Shown piece by piece: positions 16,779 through 24,899 of a DNA stretch of 36,448 bases. The notes below the pieces were generated by a model that was not told where the DNA came from, searched no databases, and worked only from the letters and a program-made list of their open reading frames with translations. How positions within the stretch are numbered: the first letter of the stretch is position 1; every line of letters begins with the position of its first letter. Source of the stretch: Stutzerimonas stutzeri SDM-LAC (lineage in GTDB: Bacteria; Pseudomonadota; Gammaproteobacteria; Pseudomonadales; Pseudomonadaceae); the NCBI RefSeq assembly GCF_000235745.1, contig NZ_AGSX01000008.1:1-36448 (forward strand), read 5' to 3'. Both the position numbers and the translations under genes were made by a program.

Positions 16779-17825
16779 ATGAGCACCGCCAATCAACAAT
16801 TCGCCAGTGACAACTATTCCGGAATTTGCCCGGAAGCCTGGGAAGCAATGGCCCGCGCCAACCAGGGCCATGATCGGGCCTACGGTGACGATCAATGGAC
16901 GTCGCGCGCAGCCGACCACTTCCGTCAACTGTTCGAAACCGACTGCGAAGTGTTCTTTGCCTTCAACGGTACGGCGGCCAATTCGCTGGCCTTGTCATCG
17001 CTATGCCAGAGCTACCACAGCGTGATCTGCGGCGATATCGCACACATTGAAACCGACGAATGCGGCGCACCGGAATTCTTCTCGAACGGCTCCAAACTGC
17101 TGGTGGCGCGGACCGAACAGGGCAAGCTGACGCCAGCGGCCATCCGCGAAGTCGCGCTGAAACGCAAGGACATTCATTACCCCAAACCACGCGTCGTCAG
17201 CCTGACGCAAGCCACCGAAATCGGCACCGTCTACCAGCCGGACGAACTTCGAGCAATCAGCGACACCTGCAAAGAACTGGGGCTGCACTTGCATATGGAC
17301 GGCGCACGCTTTGCAAATGCTTGTGCGTTTCTCGGATTGTCACCGGCTGAGCTGAGCTGGAAAACGGGCGTCGATGTGCTCTGTTTTGGCGGCACGAAAA
17401 ACGGCATGGCAGTCGGCGAGGCGATCCTGTTCTTCAATCGCGACCTCGCCGAGGATTTCGAGTACCGCTGCAAGCAGGCGGGTCAGCTCGCATCGAAGAT
17501 GCGTTTTCTATCCGCGCCGTGGGTGGGCTTGCTGGAAAGTAACGCGTGGATGAAATACGCCAAACATGCCAACAGCTGCGCGCAGTTGCTTGCCCGGCTG
17601 ATCAGCAACGTACCCGGTGTGGAACTGATGTTTCCGGTGCAAGCCAATGGCGTGTTTGTCAGCATTCCGCCTTTGGCGCTGGAAGCACTGCGAAGCCGGG
17701 GTTGGATGTTCTACACCTTCATCGGCGTTGGCGGCGCGCGATTCATGTGTTCGTGGGACACCAGCGAAGAACGCGTTCGGCAACTGGCGAAAGACATACG
17801 CGAGGTCGTGGAGGCGAACCAATAG
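16779..17825 (+). CDS. ltaE: Low-specificity threonine aldolase (beta-eliminating lyase family)
   Basis: 348 residues of a PLP-dependent fold-type I enzyme that cleaves threonine or allo-threonine to glycine and acetaldehyde in the cytoplasm. The Schiff-base lysine is K207 in LCFGGTKNG; LHMDGARFANA (171-181) supplies the Asp that contacts the pyridine nitrogen. The N-terminus has FASDNYSGICPEAWEAM and AYGDDQWT, typical of pseudomonad threonine aldolases. The ATG at 16779 follows AGAGAGG, 25 bases after the second DUF202 gene, so co-transcription is possible. The C-terminus is intact. The terminus scar begins directly after its stop. Confidence 0.9.
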   Translation: MSTANQQFASDNYSGICPEAWEAMARANQGHDRAYGDDQWTSRAADHFRQLFETDCEVFFAFNGTAANSLALSSLCQSYHSVICGDIAHIETDECGAPEFFSNGSKLLVARTEQGKLTPAAIREVALKRKDIHYPKPRVVSLTQATEIGTVYQPDELRAISDTCKELGLHLHMDGARFANACAFLGLSPAELSWKTGVDVLCFGGTKNGMAVGEAILFFNRDLAEDFEYRCKQAGQLASKMRFLSAPWVGLLESNAWMKYAKHANSCAQLLARLISNVPGVELMFPVQANGVFVSIPPLALEALRSRGWMFYTFIGVGGARFMCSWDTSEERVRQLAKDIREVVEANQ

Positions 17826-17940
17826 GCGCGGCGCGGTGCATCACTACGCTGTTCGGAAACGCACACGGCCGGTCGATGAGTGCCGTTACGCTCCAGTCGA
17901 CAGGCGCTGATGGATTCGTAAACCGCTTTGCGCAAATGAT

Positions 17941-18258
17941 GCCGTAGACCCACAGCTTCACCGCCTGAACGTTGATGCCCGACAGGCGCGTCGCCTCCAT
18001 GTTGCTCCCGACCGAGTAGATGCGTCGGCCGAACACGATCTGGCTGGTGACGTAACTGAACACACCCAGCAGCACGAGCAGGAGCATCACCGGAACCGGA
18101 ATGCCGTCATAGCTGTTGAGCGTCTGGATGAATCTGGCCAATACGGCACCAATCAGCGCCACGCGCAACAGGTCACGAACCAGCGAGTGTGGTACCAGGC
18201 CATGGAGCCCGCGATTGCGGCGCTGCATCCAGGTCAGGAACAGCGTCAGGACGAATAC
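17941..18258 (-). pseudogene. Fragment of a XylH-like sugar ABC transporter permease
   Basis: The minus strand encodes about 106 residues that read as an internal piece of a branched ribose/xylose-type permease: RDLLRVALIGAV, VPVPVMLLLVLLGVF-type helices and the highly typical FGRRIYSVGSNMEATRLSGI, then VKLWVYG. Similarity stops at both ends (into unrelated sequence at 17940 and into the transposase fragment near 18258). No start, ATP-binding partner or binding protein is nearby. It is a relic of a sugar importer, trimmed by rearrangement beside dif. Confidence 0.78.
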
Positions 18259-18391
18259 GTTGCTCCCTAAAAGTCTTGACGACTACGTCAGCGATACCAA
18301 TCTGGTGCGACTGGTTGATGTCTTCGTTGATGAACTTGATCTGGTTTCGTTGGGGTTTGAAAGCGCAACTCTAGCGGGCACAGCAATATGA
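18254..18391 (+). pseudogene. N-terminal fragment of an IS1182-type transposase
   Basis: The plus strand reads TLLPKSLDDYVSDTNLVRLV then DVFVDELDLVSLGFE, which is the conserved start of IS1182-family transposases, and stops at 18391 after about 45 residues. No DDE catalytic region and no terminal inverted repeats are visible. The frame begins exactly where the XylH-like fragment ends, suggesting insertion and later deletion. Family assignment is from memory of the motif; the insertion sequence is dead. Confidence 0.72.
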
Positions 18392-18395
18392 TTGC

Positions 18396-18423
18396 GCTTC
18401 GCATAATGCATATTATGTTAAAT
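18396..18423 (+). other. dif: Chromosome dimer resolution site dif (XerC/XerD site)
   Basis: The 28-bp site has a XerC arm GCTTCGCATAA (18396-18406), a 6-bp centre TGCATA (18407-18412) and a XerD arm TTATGTTAAAT (18413-18423). The XerD arm is identical to that of E. coli and Pseudomonas dif, the XerC arm keeps CGCATAA, and the centre differs by one base from TGTATA. XerCD recombine here, under FtsK control, to resolve dimeric chromosomes at division. The surrounding KOPS-like octamers converge on it. Confidence 0.93.
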
Positions 18424-18570
18424 AGAGTTTATGAGAATTGAGTAACCCAAGACCTACGTCCCCATCAGGCACATCCGGTCACGTCTGATGAGCTGACCTG
18501 GCGCGCAGGTGCTTAATTGGTTGCGGTCGCAGCCACTGAGCCTTATCAAAAAACAGCGGCAGACGGCGAG

Positions 18571-19413
18571 CTATCGATTTTGCGTTGCAGTAGCGGCCCG
18601 GAACACTTCGTCGAGCTCGCTACCGGTAGGTGAACTTGGAAACGCATCGAACCGGCCATGCTTCAGCGCTTGGGCCGCGTTGTAAAAGCCGCTCCATGCG
18701 GCGCGAGCCAACGCTCCTCCTACACTGACTCGTCTGACGCCCATGGCTGACAGTTCTTTAACCGACAGGTCACTGTTCCAGCCAATCAGTACATTGATGG
18801 GCTTAGGCGCCACTGCCAAGACGACCGCAGCGATCTCGTCACGCGTCCTGATTCCGGGTGCATAAAGGCAGTCGGCACCGGCTTCGGCGTAAGCCTGCAA
18901 CCGCTTGATGGTGTCCGGCAAATCGGGACGTCCAAGAAAAAAGTTTTCCGCACGAGCGACCAGGAGTGTCTTGGTGCCGCTTGTATCAATGGCATCCCGC
19001 GCAGCACAGATACGTTCGACCGCGTCCTGGATATCGCGGATCGGCTCTAGCGGATCACCGGTCGAATCCTCGATGGAAAAGCCTGCAACCCCGGTCGCCA
19101 CCGCAAGCTGTGCGCTTTCGAACACCTCCTGGGGTAATTGGCCGAACCCGTTTTCAAAATCCGCATTGATAGGCAGATCAGTGGCTTCGACGATGCTCCG
19201 CATATAGTCAAGCACAGCGTCGCGCTGCATAGAGCCGTCGGGCTTGGCACAAGACCAGGCATGGCCGGAGCTGGTCGTTGCTAGTGCCTCGAACCCCATG
19301 CCGGCGAGCAGTTGCGCGCTGCCTGCATCCCAAGGATTAGGAAGCACAAAGCACCCGGACTCATGCAGCTTCCAGAACGAGTCGCGCTTTTGTTCGATAG
19401 TCTGGATGGTCAT
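18571..19413 (-). CDS. Isocitrate lyase/PEP mutase superfamily enzyme
   Basis: 280 residues of a TIM-barrel enzyme of the PEP mutase/isocitrate lyase superfamily (ICL_KPHMT). Visible motifs: FVLPNPWDAGSAQLL near the N-terminus, TTSSGHAWSCAKPDG (46-60), INADFENGFG (82-91) with the Mg-binding Asp/Glu, and SIEDSTGDP. The ICL-specific KKCGH loop is missing, so it is not an isocitrate or methylisocitrate lyase. Related enzymes include oxaloacetate decarboxylase, carboxyphosphonoenolpyruvate synthase and 2,3-dimethylmalate lyase; I cannot choose. The ATG at 19413 has GAAGG upstream. It stands alone and is the first intact gene to the right of dif. Confidence 0.8.
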   Translation of the reverse strand: MTIQTIEQKRDSFWKLHESGCFVLPNPWDAGSAQLLAGMGFEALATTSSGHAWSCAKPDGSMQRDAVLDYMRSIVEATDLPINADFENGFGQLPQEVFESAQLAVATGVAGFSIEDSTGDPLEPIRDIQDAVERICAARDAIDTSGTKTLLVARAENFFLGRPDLPDTIKRLQAYAEAGADCLYAPGIRTRDEIAAVVLAVAPKPINVLIGWNSDLSVKELSAMGVRRVSVGGALARAAWSGFYNAAQALKHGRFDAFPSSPTGSELDEVFRAATATQNR

Positions 19414-19733
19414 AGATATACCTTCGGTTGCAGTGCAGCCAAGCTATTGATTCCGATACCACTGAGCGTTTGGTACGGACCACCGAGGCTTGGCCGGGCT
19501 TCTACTGTACAGCCACGCAATGTCGCCTCGAAACGGAATTCTTCGGCCATCGTAGGCATCGTCTGTGAAAACTCTACTGCACGATCGTCAGCTCATCCCG
19601 CGACACGGCGCAACCCGCGAGGAAATCGCCGAAGCGCTCGGCGGCGCCATCGCAATTGATGCCGGTGCGGCGCTAACCTATAGCGCATGAATGATGGAAG
19701 CAGTCTCGACATTCGAACAGGAGCCGTAACCAG
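19414..19733. other. Intergenic region with a gene relic
   Basis: 320 bases. Apart from the decarboxylase-like relic at 19565-19690 and the ribosome site AGGAG (19717-19722) of the next gene, nothing was recognised. Confidence 0.55.
19565..19690 (+). pseudogene. C-terminal relic of a carboxymuconolactone decarboxylase/AhpD-like gene
   Basis: A 41-codon frame contains RHGATREEIAEALGGAIAI then DAGAALTYSA and a stop. This is the typical last helix pair of small CMD/AhpD-fold proteins (GATREEIxEALGxAI...GAALxYS). The CxxC-containing front part that does the chemistry is absent, and the first dozen residues are not family-like. It is probably the tail of a deleted gene. A functional micro-protein starting at GTG 19565 is unlikely, since no ribosome site is visible. 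Confidence 0.6.
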
Positions 19734-20924
19734 ATGCCAGTAAACGCCCAGGTCGCACGTCTCTCGACCGCCCAAGCACTGTCCGGCGCCAATTCGACAG
19801 TCGTGTATGCGACCGGCGCCATCATTGGGCACCACCTCGCCCCGAATCCTTCGCTGGCGACCCTGCCGATCTCCGTATTTGTTGTTGGCATGGCGCTTTC
19901 GACATTACCAGTCGGCGCCCTCACCCATCGCTATGGCCGCCGCGCGGCGTTTCTGGCGGGCAACGCATCCGGTGTCGTCATGGGCTTGCTGGCCGCGTTG
20001 GCGCTGGTGATGCAGTCGTTCCCGCTGTTTTGCGTGGCCATGCTGTTTGGCGGCGCCTACGCCGCGGTGGTGCTGACTTTCCGCTTCGCCGCGGCCGAGT
20101 GTGTCAGGGCGGAAGATAAGCCCAGGGCGCTGTCAGCCGTTCTGTTGGGCGGCGTCATCGCCGGCGTGCTCGGCCCGCAACTGGTGAACGCGACCATGGA
20201 TGCCTGGCCGCCGTATGCCTATTCGATGACCTATGTCGCCGCTGCCGCCACTGCGGTACTGGCGGCCGTCGTGCTGGCAGGCATGCGCATCCCGAAACCA
20301 GCCCGGAAACCCGGCGCCAAGGCAGTACCCATCCGCTCGGCTTTGCTACAGCCCACCTTCATCGTAGCGATGATCTGCGGCGTGGTCAGCTACATGATGA
20401 TGAATTTCATGATGACGTCGGCGCCCCTGGCAATGGAGCTGCACGGGCATTCCAGGACGCATTCGAACTACGGTATCGAGATGCACGTGGTGGCGATGTA
20501 CCTGCCGAGCTTTTTCACCGGTCGGCTGATCACCCGTTTCGGTACCAGTCGCGTGATCACCATCGGCTTGGTGATGATTGCAGCGGCCGCGATTGTGGGG
20601 ATGCTGGGCATGAGCGTGTCGCATTTCTGGATTGCGCTGGTACTGCTCGGCGCCGGCTGGAACCTGAGCTTTCTCGGCGCCTCCGCAATGGTGCTCACCT
20701 GTCATAACCCTGAACAAGGCCCGCGGGTGCAGTCGGTGAACGACTTCGTCGTGTTTGGCTCAATGGTTATCGGCTCGTTCGCCTCAGGCGCCCTGCTTGA
20801 CAGCTTCGGCTGGACGCTGGTGTGCGGCATGATTCTAGCGCCGGTGGTGCTGGCGATATGCAGCCTGCTTTGGTTGCGGTACCTGTACAAGCCGGCCGCG
20901 CAACCATTGGCCGTCGACTGTTAG
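19734..20924 (+). CDS. MFS transporter
   Basis: 396 residues with about twelve hydrophobic segments. The MFS loop 2-3 motif is seen as GALTHRYGRRAAF (residues 61-73), and a partial repeat GRLITRFGTSRV lies after the central loop. The central loop (RIPKPARKPGAKAVP) divides two six-helix halves. The family (sugar/drug MFS_1) moves small molecules by proton coupling; the substrate is unknown. The ATG at 19734 follows AGGAG. It starts 43 bases after the decarboxylase relic and is convergent with the NupG-like permease. Confidence 0.82.
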   Translation: MPVNAQVARLSTAQALSGANSTVVYATGAIIGHHLAPNPSLATLPISVFVVGMALSTLPVGALTHRYGRRAAFLAGNASGVVMGLLAALALVMQSFPLFCVAMLFGGAYAAVVLTFRFAAAECVRAEDKPRALSAVLLGGVIAGVLGPQLVNATMDAWPPYAYSMTYVAAAATAVLAAVVLAGMRIPKPARKPGAKAVPIRSALLQPTFIVAMICGVVSYMMMNFMMTSAPLAMELHGHSRTHSNYGIEMHVVAMYLPSFFTGRLITRFGTSRVITIGLVMIAAAAIVGMLGMSVSHFWIALVLLGAGWNLSFLGASAMVLTCHNPEQGPRVQSVNDFVVFGSMVIGSFASGALLDSFGWTLVCGMILAPVVLAICSLLWLRYLYKPAAQPLAVDC

Positions 20925-21085
20925 CGTCAGGCTCGCGCTACCGTGCCCCGCGCCCACAACAGCGTAAAGAGGCCAACGCACCGGTCCTCAACGTCGCAAT
21001 ACAAACCGCTCTTCGCTCAACGACCGAAAGGTGCGGTTGCCCACCAGTAGCTAATAACGGACGGACGCCGTTTGTGATCCAACCG

Positions 21086-21101
21086 AGCTTGAGCTCAAGC
21101 T
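21086..21101. terminator. 16-bp perfect palindrome followed by TTTT between converging transporter genes
   Basis: AGCTTGAG and CTCAAGCT form a perfect inverted repeat, flanked by AACC(G) and GGTT, and on the plus strand a TTTT follows. It may end transcription from the MFS gene. It overlaps the last codons of the minus-strand permease gene. With no loop the hairpin is tight, so a protein-binding palindrome is also possible. Confidence 0.4.
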
Positions 21102-22333
21102 GGTTTTGCAGCTGCTGGCAGCTTTACGGGCCGGTGATCCCTGAAAGCAAACAAAAACGTCAGCAAAACGCCTAGCGCAAACACGGCTGGGAATAACCAG
21201 ATGCTTTGCCAGTCATGCGTATCCACCGTGGCGAAGTGATCGGTAACTTTGCCAGCTACCCAGAAACCGATAAGCATGCCCACGCCATATGTCGCCAAGG
21301 TTATAAGCCCTTGCGCTGAGCCCTTGAACGTTTCGCCGGCCTTGGCATCGGTGTAGATCTGACCGGACACGAAGAAAAAGTCGTAGCAGATCCCGTGTAG
21401 CGCAATGCCGGTGATCAGCATGAACATCAGGTCTCCGTTGTTCCCGTATGCGAACAAGGCGTAGCGCAGCGACCATGCCAGCATGCCCAGCAGCAGTGTT
21501 TTCTTAATCCCGAAGCGCTGGATAAACAACGGCAACAGCAACATGAACAGCACTTCGGATATCTGTCCCAAGGTCATTTTGCCGGTCGGATTGTCGACGC
21601 CTATCTCAGCAAGGAACGGATTCGCGTTCTGGTAATAGAACGCCAACGGAATGCAGATCAACACCGAGGCCAGAAAGAAGATTGCAAAGCTGCGGTCTTT
21701 TAGCAGCCTGAGTGCGTCCAGGCCGAATATTTCCTTGAGACCTCCCCGCTCCCGTCGCGCCAGGGGTGGCGTGCCAGGCAGGCTGAAGCTATACAGCCCA
21801 AGCATCGCGGAGGCGATGGCGCACATAAGGAAAGTATTGCGTAGCGCACCGTTGGCTATGGCTTGTTGCGAGTCCCAGCCGAACAGGAAACTGATGACCA
21901 ACCCCGCAATGATCCAACCCACCGTGCCCCAGACGCGGATCTTGGAGAACTCCAGTGCCGGGTCGCGCATCTGCCGAAAAGCCACCGCATTTACCAGCGC
22001 CAGTGTTGGCATGTAGGCAATCATGTAGCTCAGTACATAGGGGTAGAAGGTTGCGAAATTGTCGGCGCGATAAAGCTGAAACAGCAGGACGGCACCGACC
22101 AGATGGAGGATCGCCAGCAAACGTTCAGCGTTGAAATAACGGTCCGCGATCAAGCCAATCACGAACGGTGCCAGGATGGCGCCCCAGGACTGGGTTGAGA
22201 ATGCTATGCCGATCTGGCCACCACTGGCGCCCAGGTCGTTTGCCAGAAAGGTGCCAAGCGTGACGAACCATCCGCCCCATATGAAAAACTGCAGAAACAT
22301 CATCAGACTCAGCCGTACATTGAGTGTGCTCAT
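21095..22333 (-). CDS. NupG/XapB-like MFS sugar or nucleoside permease
   Basis: 412 residues with about twelve membrane helices. The N-terminus RLSLMMFLQFFIWGGWFVTL and the AFSTQSWGAILAPFVIGLIADRYF run are typical of the nucleoside:H+ symporter branch of MFS; a conserved IRVWGTVGWIIAG helix follows. Homologues in sugar-catabolic operons import disaccharides or keto-sugars. The ATG at 22333 follows AAGGACA; the in-frame extension to 22438 overlaps the upstream gene and has no ribosome site. It is the third gene of a minus-strand operon with a TIM-barrel isomerase and a Gfo/Idh dehydrogenase, so it probably imports their substrate. Confidence 0.85.
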   Translation of the reverse strand: MSTLNVRLSLMMFLQFFIWGGWFVTLGTFLANDLGASGGQIGIAFSTQSWGAILAPFVIGLIADRYFNAERLLAILHLVGAVLLFQLYRADNFATFYPYVLSYMIAYMPTLALVNAVAFRQMRDPALEFSKIRVWGTVGWIIAGLVISFLFGWDSQQAIANGALRNTFLMCAIASAMLGLYSFSLPGTPPLARRERGGLKEIFGLDALRLLKDRSFAIFFLASVLICIPLAFYYQNANPFLAEIGVDNPTGKMTLGQISEVLFMLLLPLFIQRFGIKKTLLLGMLAWSLRYALFAYGNNGDLMFMLITGIALHGICYDFFFVSGQIYTDAKAGETFKGSAQGLITLATYGVGMLIGFWVAGKVTDHFATVDTHDWQSIWLFPAVFALGVLLTFLFAFRDHRPVKLPAAAKPA

Positions 22334-22373
22334 GGTCTTGTCCTTGTTCTCGTGCACGTTTGGTAGGTAATCC

Positions 22374-23447
22374 TTACTGGAGGCCCAGCAGCCGGCGGTT
22401 TCTCGAACTGCTGCTTGCGGTACCGGCGAAATCGTCAAATGCTCGTGTAGCGCGGTTGATCAGATGCTGGCGAATAAAGCAGGCACCCTCCTCAGCCCCC
22501 TGCCCCGCGTCCTTGAGGCAGCACTCCCACTCGAGTACCGCCCAGCCGTAGTAGCCGTACTGCGTCAACTTGCTGAATATCCGTTTGAAATCGACCTGGC
22601 CGTCACCCAGCGAGCGAAACCGGCCAGGGCGTTCGACCCAGCTCTGATAGCCGCCGTACACACCCGCGCGACTGTCCGGGTGATACTCCGCGTCCTTGAC
22701 GTGAAACATGCCGATGCGCTCGTGATAGCGGTCGATAAAGCCGATGTAGTCCATCTGCTGGAGCAGCAGATGGCTCGGGTCGTAGAGAATCTTTGCGCGT
22801 GGATGCTGATCGACCGCATCGAGAAAGCGTTCGAACGAGGCGCCATCGTGCAGATCCTCGCCCGGGTGAATCTCGAAGCACAGGTCCACTCCGGCTTCGT
22901 CGAAGGCATTCAAGATGGGTTGCCAGCGCCTCGCCAGCTCTTTGAAACCTTCATCGACGAGCCCCGCTGGCCGCTGCGGCCAAGGGTAGAAATACGGCCA
23001 CAGAAGCGCGCCGGAAAACGTCGCGTGAGCCGTAAGGCCGAGGCGCTGGCTGGCCTTCGCTGCGAGATGCAGCTGGTCGACAGCCCAGTCGGTGCGCGCT
23101 TGCGGTTTGCCGCGTAGCTCGACGGGCGCGAAATCATCGAACAGACCATCAAACGCCGGATGCACTGCGACAAGCTGGCCCTGCAGATGGGTCGATAGCT
23201 CGCTGATCGCGATTCCGTGCTCTTCACAGGTTCCCTTGAATTCGTCGCAGTAGGTCTGGCTTTCGGCAGCCCGCCTTAGATCCAGACACTGCGTGCCGAG
23301 CGTCGGCAGCTGCACCCCGCAATAACCGAGCGAGGCAGCCCAACGCACCAGATTCGGAAGCGTGTCGAATGGCGCCTCCGGGCCGACGAATTGCGCCAGG
23401 AAAATTGCCGGGCCACGGATGCCCTTGCGCGTCTTGAGGTCTTCCAT
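22374..23447 (-). CDS. Sugar phosphate isomerase/epimerase-like TIM-barrel protein
   Basis: 357 residues of the AP endonuclease 2/xylose isomerase-like TIM-barrel family. Probable metal ligands are present: E192 (CFEIHPGED), D223 and H226 (LYDPSHLL), H249 (FHVKDAE) and E306 (VLEWECC). Family members isomerise or epimerise keto-sugars and inositols, or act as 3-keto-glycoside enzymes, normally with a Gfo/Idh partner. The ATG at 23447 follows the dehydrogenase stop by 9 bases, so the two are co-transcribed. The Ser/Arg-rich C-terminal tail (after residue 340) is outside the barrel. The substrate is unknown. Confidence 0.85.
   Translation of the reverse strand: MEDLKTRKGIRGPAIFLAQFVGPEAPFDTLPNLVRWAASLGYCGVQLPTLGTQCLDLRRAAESQTYCDEFKGTCEEHGIAISELSTHLQGQLVAVHPAFDGLFDDFAPVELRGKPQARTDWAVDQLHLAAKASQRLGLTAHATFSGALLWPYFYPWPQRPAGLVDEGFKELARRWQPILNAFDEAGVDLCFEIHPGEDLHDGASFERFLDAVDQHPRAKILYDPSHLLLQQMDYIGFIDRYHERIGMFHVKDAEYHPDSRAGVYGGYQSWVERPGRFRSLGDGQVDFKRIFSKLTQYGYYGWAVLEWECCLKDAGQGAEEGACFIRQHLINRATRAFDDFAGTASSSSRNRRLLGLQ
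22498..22505 (-). other. KOPS-like octamer GGGCAGGG (minus strand)
   Basis: Plus-strand CCCTGCCC, i.e. GGGNAGGG on the minus strand, pointing leftwards to dif. It is inside the isomerase gene. Confidence 0.45.
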
Positions 23448-23456
23448 ATTCGATCC

Positions 23457-24617
23457 CTACCGTTGGGTGGCCACAAGTGGCGTCCACTTGCTTTCGCTGC
23501 GATGGCTTGCCAGTACTGTTTCGATAAAGGCCATGCCTCGCAGGCCTGCCTCGATACCGGGCAGATCCGGTGCAACGCCGGAGCGGACGCCGGCGGCGAA
23601 GTCGCTGTAGAGATTGGCCATGGCTTCGAGATAGCCCTCAGGATGTCCGGCGGGCAGGCGCAGCCGTCGTAGAGCGTCTTTGCACAGCCAAGGCTGGTCG
23701 ATACCAGCGCGAAACACCTGCTGCGCTGAACCCAACGGGCGGTAACGCAGGCTGTTTGGCTCTTCCTGGCGCCATTCCAGTCCTCCGAGTTCGCCGTACA
23801 GGCGTAGCCTCAAGGCGTTTTCCTCGCCCGCACAAACCTGGCTTGCCATTAGCACTCCGCTCGCACCGTCCCCGGTGTGGAATAGCACGGCACCGTCGTC
23901 ATCAAGCTGACGTCCGTCGACATGGATGCCCAGATCGGCGCACAGCCGCTCGATCCGCTGCCCGCTAACGAACTCGGCAAGATTGAAGGCATGTACACCA
24001 ATATCGCCGAAGCATCCGCTCGGCCCAGCCTGCTCCGGCGCACCACGCCATCCCGCCTGCTTATTGCCCTGCCCGGCCTGGTCATCGCTCAGCCATCCCT
24101 GGGGGTACTCGACGAAAATCTTGCGTACGCGACCGAGCTTGCCGGTCTGAACCATGTGCCGTGCCTGCCAGACCATCGGATAGCCGAGATAGGTATGTGC
24201 CAGTCCAAACAGCCGATCGCCTTCGAATAGGGTTTGAGCGAGGCGTTGCACCTCGTTCAGCGATAGCGCTGCAGGCTTTTCACAGAACACATGAAAGCCC
24301 GCCTTTAACGCAGCTTCCGCAATCGGCGCATGCAGATGATTGGGCGTCACGATGGCTAGCGCCTCCATGCGGTTCCTTTCGGGGCATATCTGCTCGCCAG
24401 CCAGTAGTGCCTCCCATGAGTCGTAACAACGCGCGGGGTCGAGATGCAGCGCAGCTCCGGTTCGTCTGTTGTTTTCGGGGTCGCGGCTGAAGGCGCCACA
24501 AACCAGCTCCATGTGGCCGTCCAAGCGCATGGCCTGCCGGTGCACCTGACCGATAAAAGCGCCCTCTCCGCCGCCTACCATCCCAACCCGGACCCTCAAT
24601 TTGTCGGCTGATGCCAT
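23457..24617 (-). CDS. Gfo/Idh/MocA-family NAD(P)-dependent sugar dehydrogenase
   Basis: 386 residues. The N-terminal Rossmann fold has VGMVGGGEGAFIG (11-23). The family lysine motif is FCEKPAALS with E113-K114-P115. The C-terminal domain has GCFGDIGVHAFNL, the usual D-x-G-x-H substrate-side motif. Such enzymes oxidise a ring or chain hydroxyl of sugars or inositols. The start is ATG 24617 after GGGGACGGGT; ATG 24629 lacks a ribosome site. It is the promoter-proximal gene of a three-gene operon (dehydrogenase, isomerase, permease) and lies 35 bases from an 18-bp palindromic operator, with a divergent LacI gene. Together they suggest import, oxidation and rearrangement of one sugar. Confidence 0.88.
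   Translation of the reverse strand: MASADKLRVRVGMVGGGEGAFIGQVHRQAMRLDGHMELVCGAFSRDPENNRRTGAALHLDPARCYDSWEALLAGEQICPERNRMEALAIVTPNHLHAPIAEAALKAGFHVFCEKPAALSLNEVQRLAQTLFEGDRLFGLAHTYLGYPMVWQARHMVQTGKLGRVRKIFVEYPQGWLSDDQAGQGNKQAGWRGAPEQAGPSGCFGDIGVHAFNLAEFVSGQRIERLCADLGIHVDGRQLDDDGAVLFHTGDGASGVLMASQVCAGEENALRLRLYGELGGLEWRQEEPNSLRYRPLGSAQQVFRAGIDQPWLCKDALRRLRLPAGHPEGYLEAMANLYSDFAAGVRSGVAPDLPGIEAGLRGMAFIETVLASHRSESKWTPLVATQR
24067..24074 (-). other. KOPS-like octamer GGGCAGGG (minus strand)
   Basis: Plus-strand CCCTGCCC, pointing leftwards to dif, inside the Gfo/Idh gene. Confidence 0.45.
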
Positions 24618-24651
24618 ACCCGTCCCCATTCGTTATTTATTATCCGAGAGT

Positions 24652-24669
24652 AATGTAACCGGTTACATT
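24652..24669. promoter_or_regulatory. LacI-family operator, 18-bp perfect palindrome
   Basis: AATGTAACC|GGTTACATT is perfectly symmetric with the central CG typical of LacI-family operators. It lies just downstream of the -10 of the dehydrogenase promoter (24677-24704), where a bound LacI protein would block transcription. The divergent LacI gene starts 231 bases away. Confidence 0.88.
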
Positions 24670-24676
24670 GCTAGTG

Positions 24677-24704
24677 AAACTAGCAGCAAAGATCAACCTG
24701 TCAA
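24677..24704 (-). promoter_or_regulatory. Probable promoter of the sugar operon
   Basis: Minus strand: perfect -35 TTGACA (24704-24699), 16-base spacer, weak -10 TAGTTT (24682-24677, 3 of 6). The predicted start falls at the edge of the palindrome 24652-24669. Confidence 0.5.
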
Positions 24705-24899
24705 GTCGAAGAGTTGTGCTTCTAATCTGCTGGGTTAATTGCCATCGGGACTGCCCATATCTGCCCTTTGGCAACACTGGATTAGTCGAGGGCTTCCCAA
24801 GTTATGCCTGGGATTGCCGCTGACCATGGCTGGGTTGCTGCGTTACGCTAGCGCCTGCTGCGCGGTCGTTAACCGCCAATGCCTAACTTGAGAGGTGAT

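Larger units (their letters stand above)
17826..18570. other. Terminus scar region without an intact gene
   Basis: 745 bases with only gene fragments and the dif site. 17826-17940 is unassigned; 17941-18258 is a XylH-like permease fragment (minus); 18254-18391 is a transposase fragment (plus); 18396-18423 is dif; 18424-18570 has no recognised content apart from a loose inverted repeat CATCAG...CTGATG. Confidence 0.75.
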
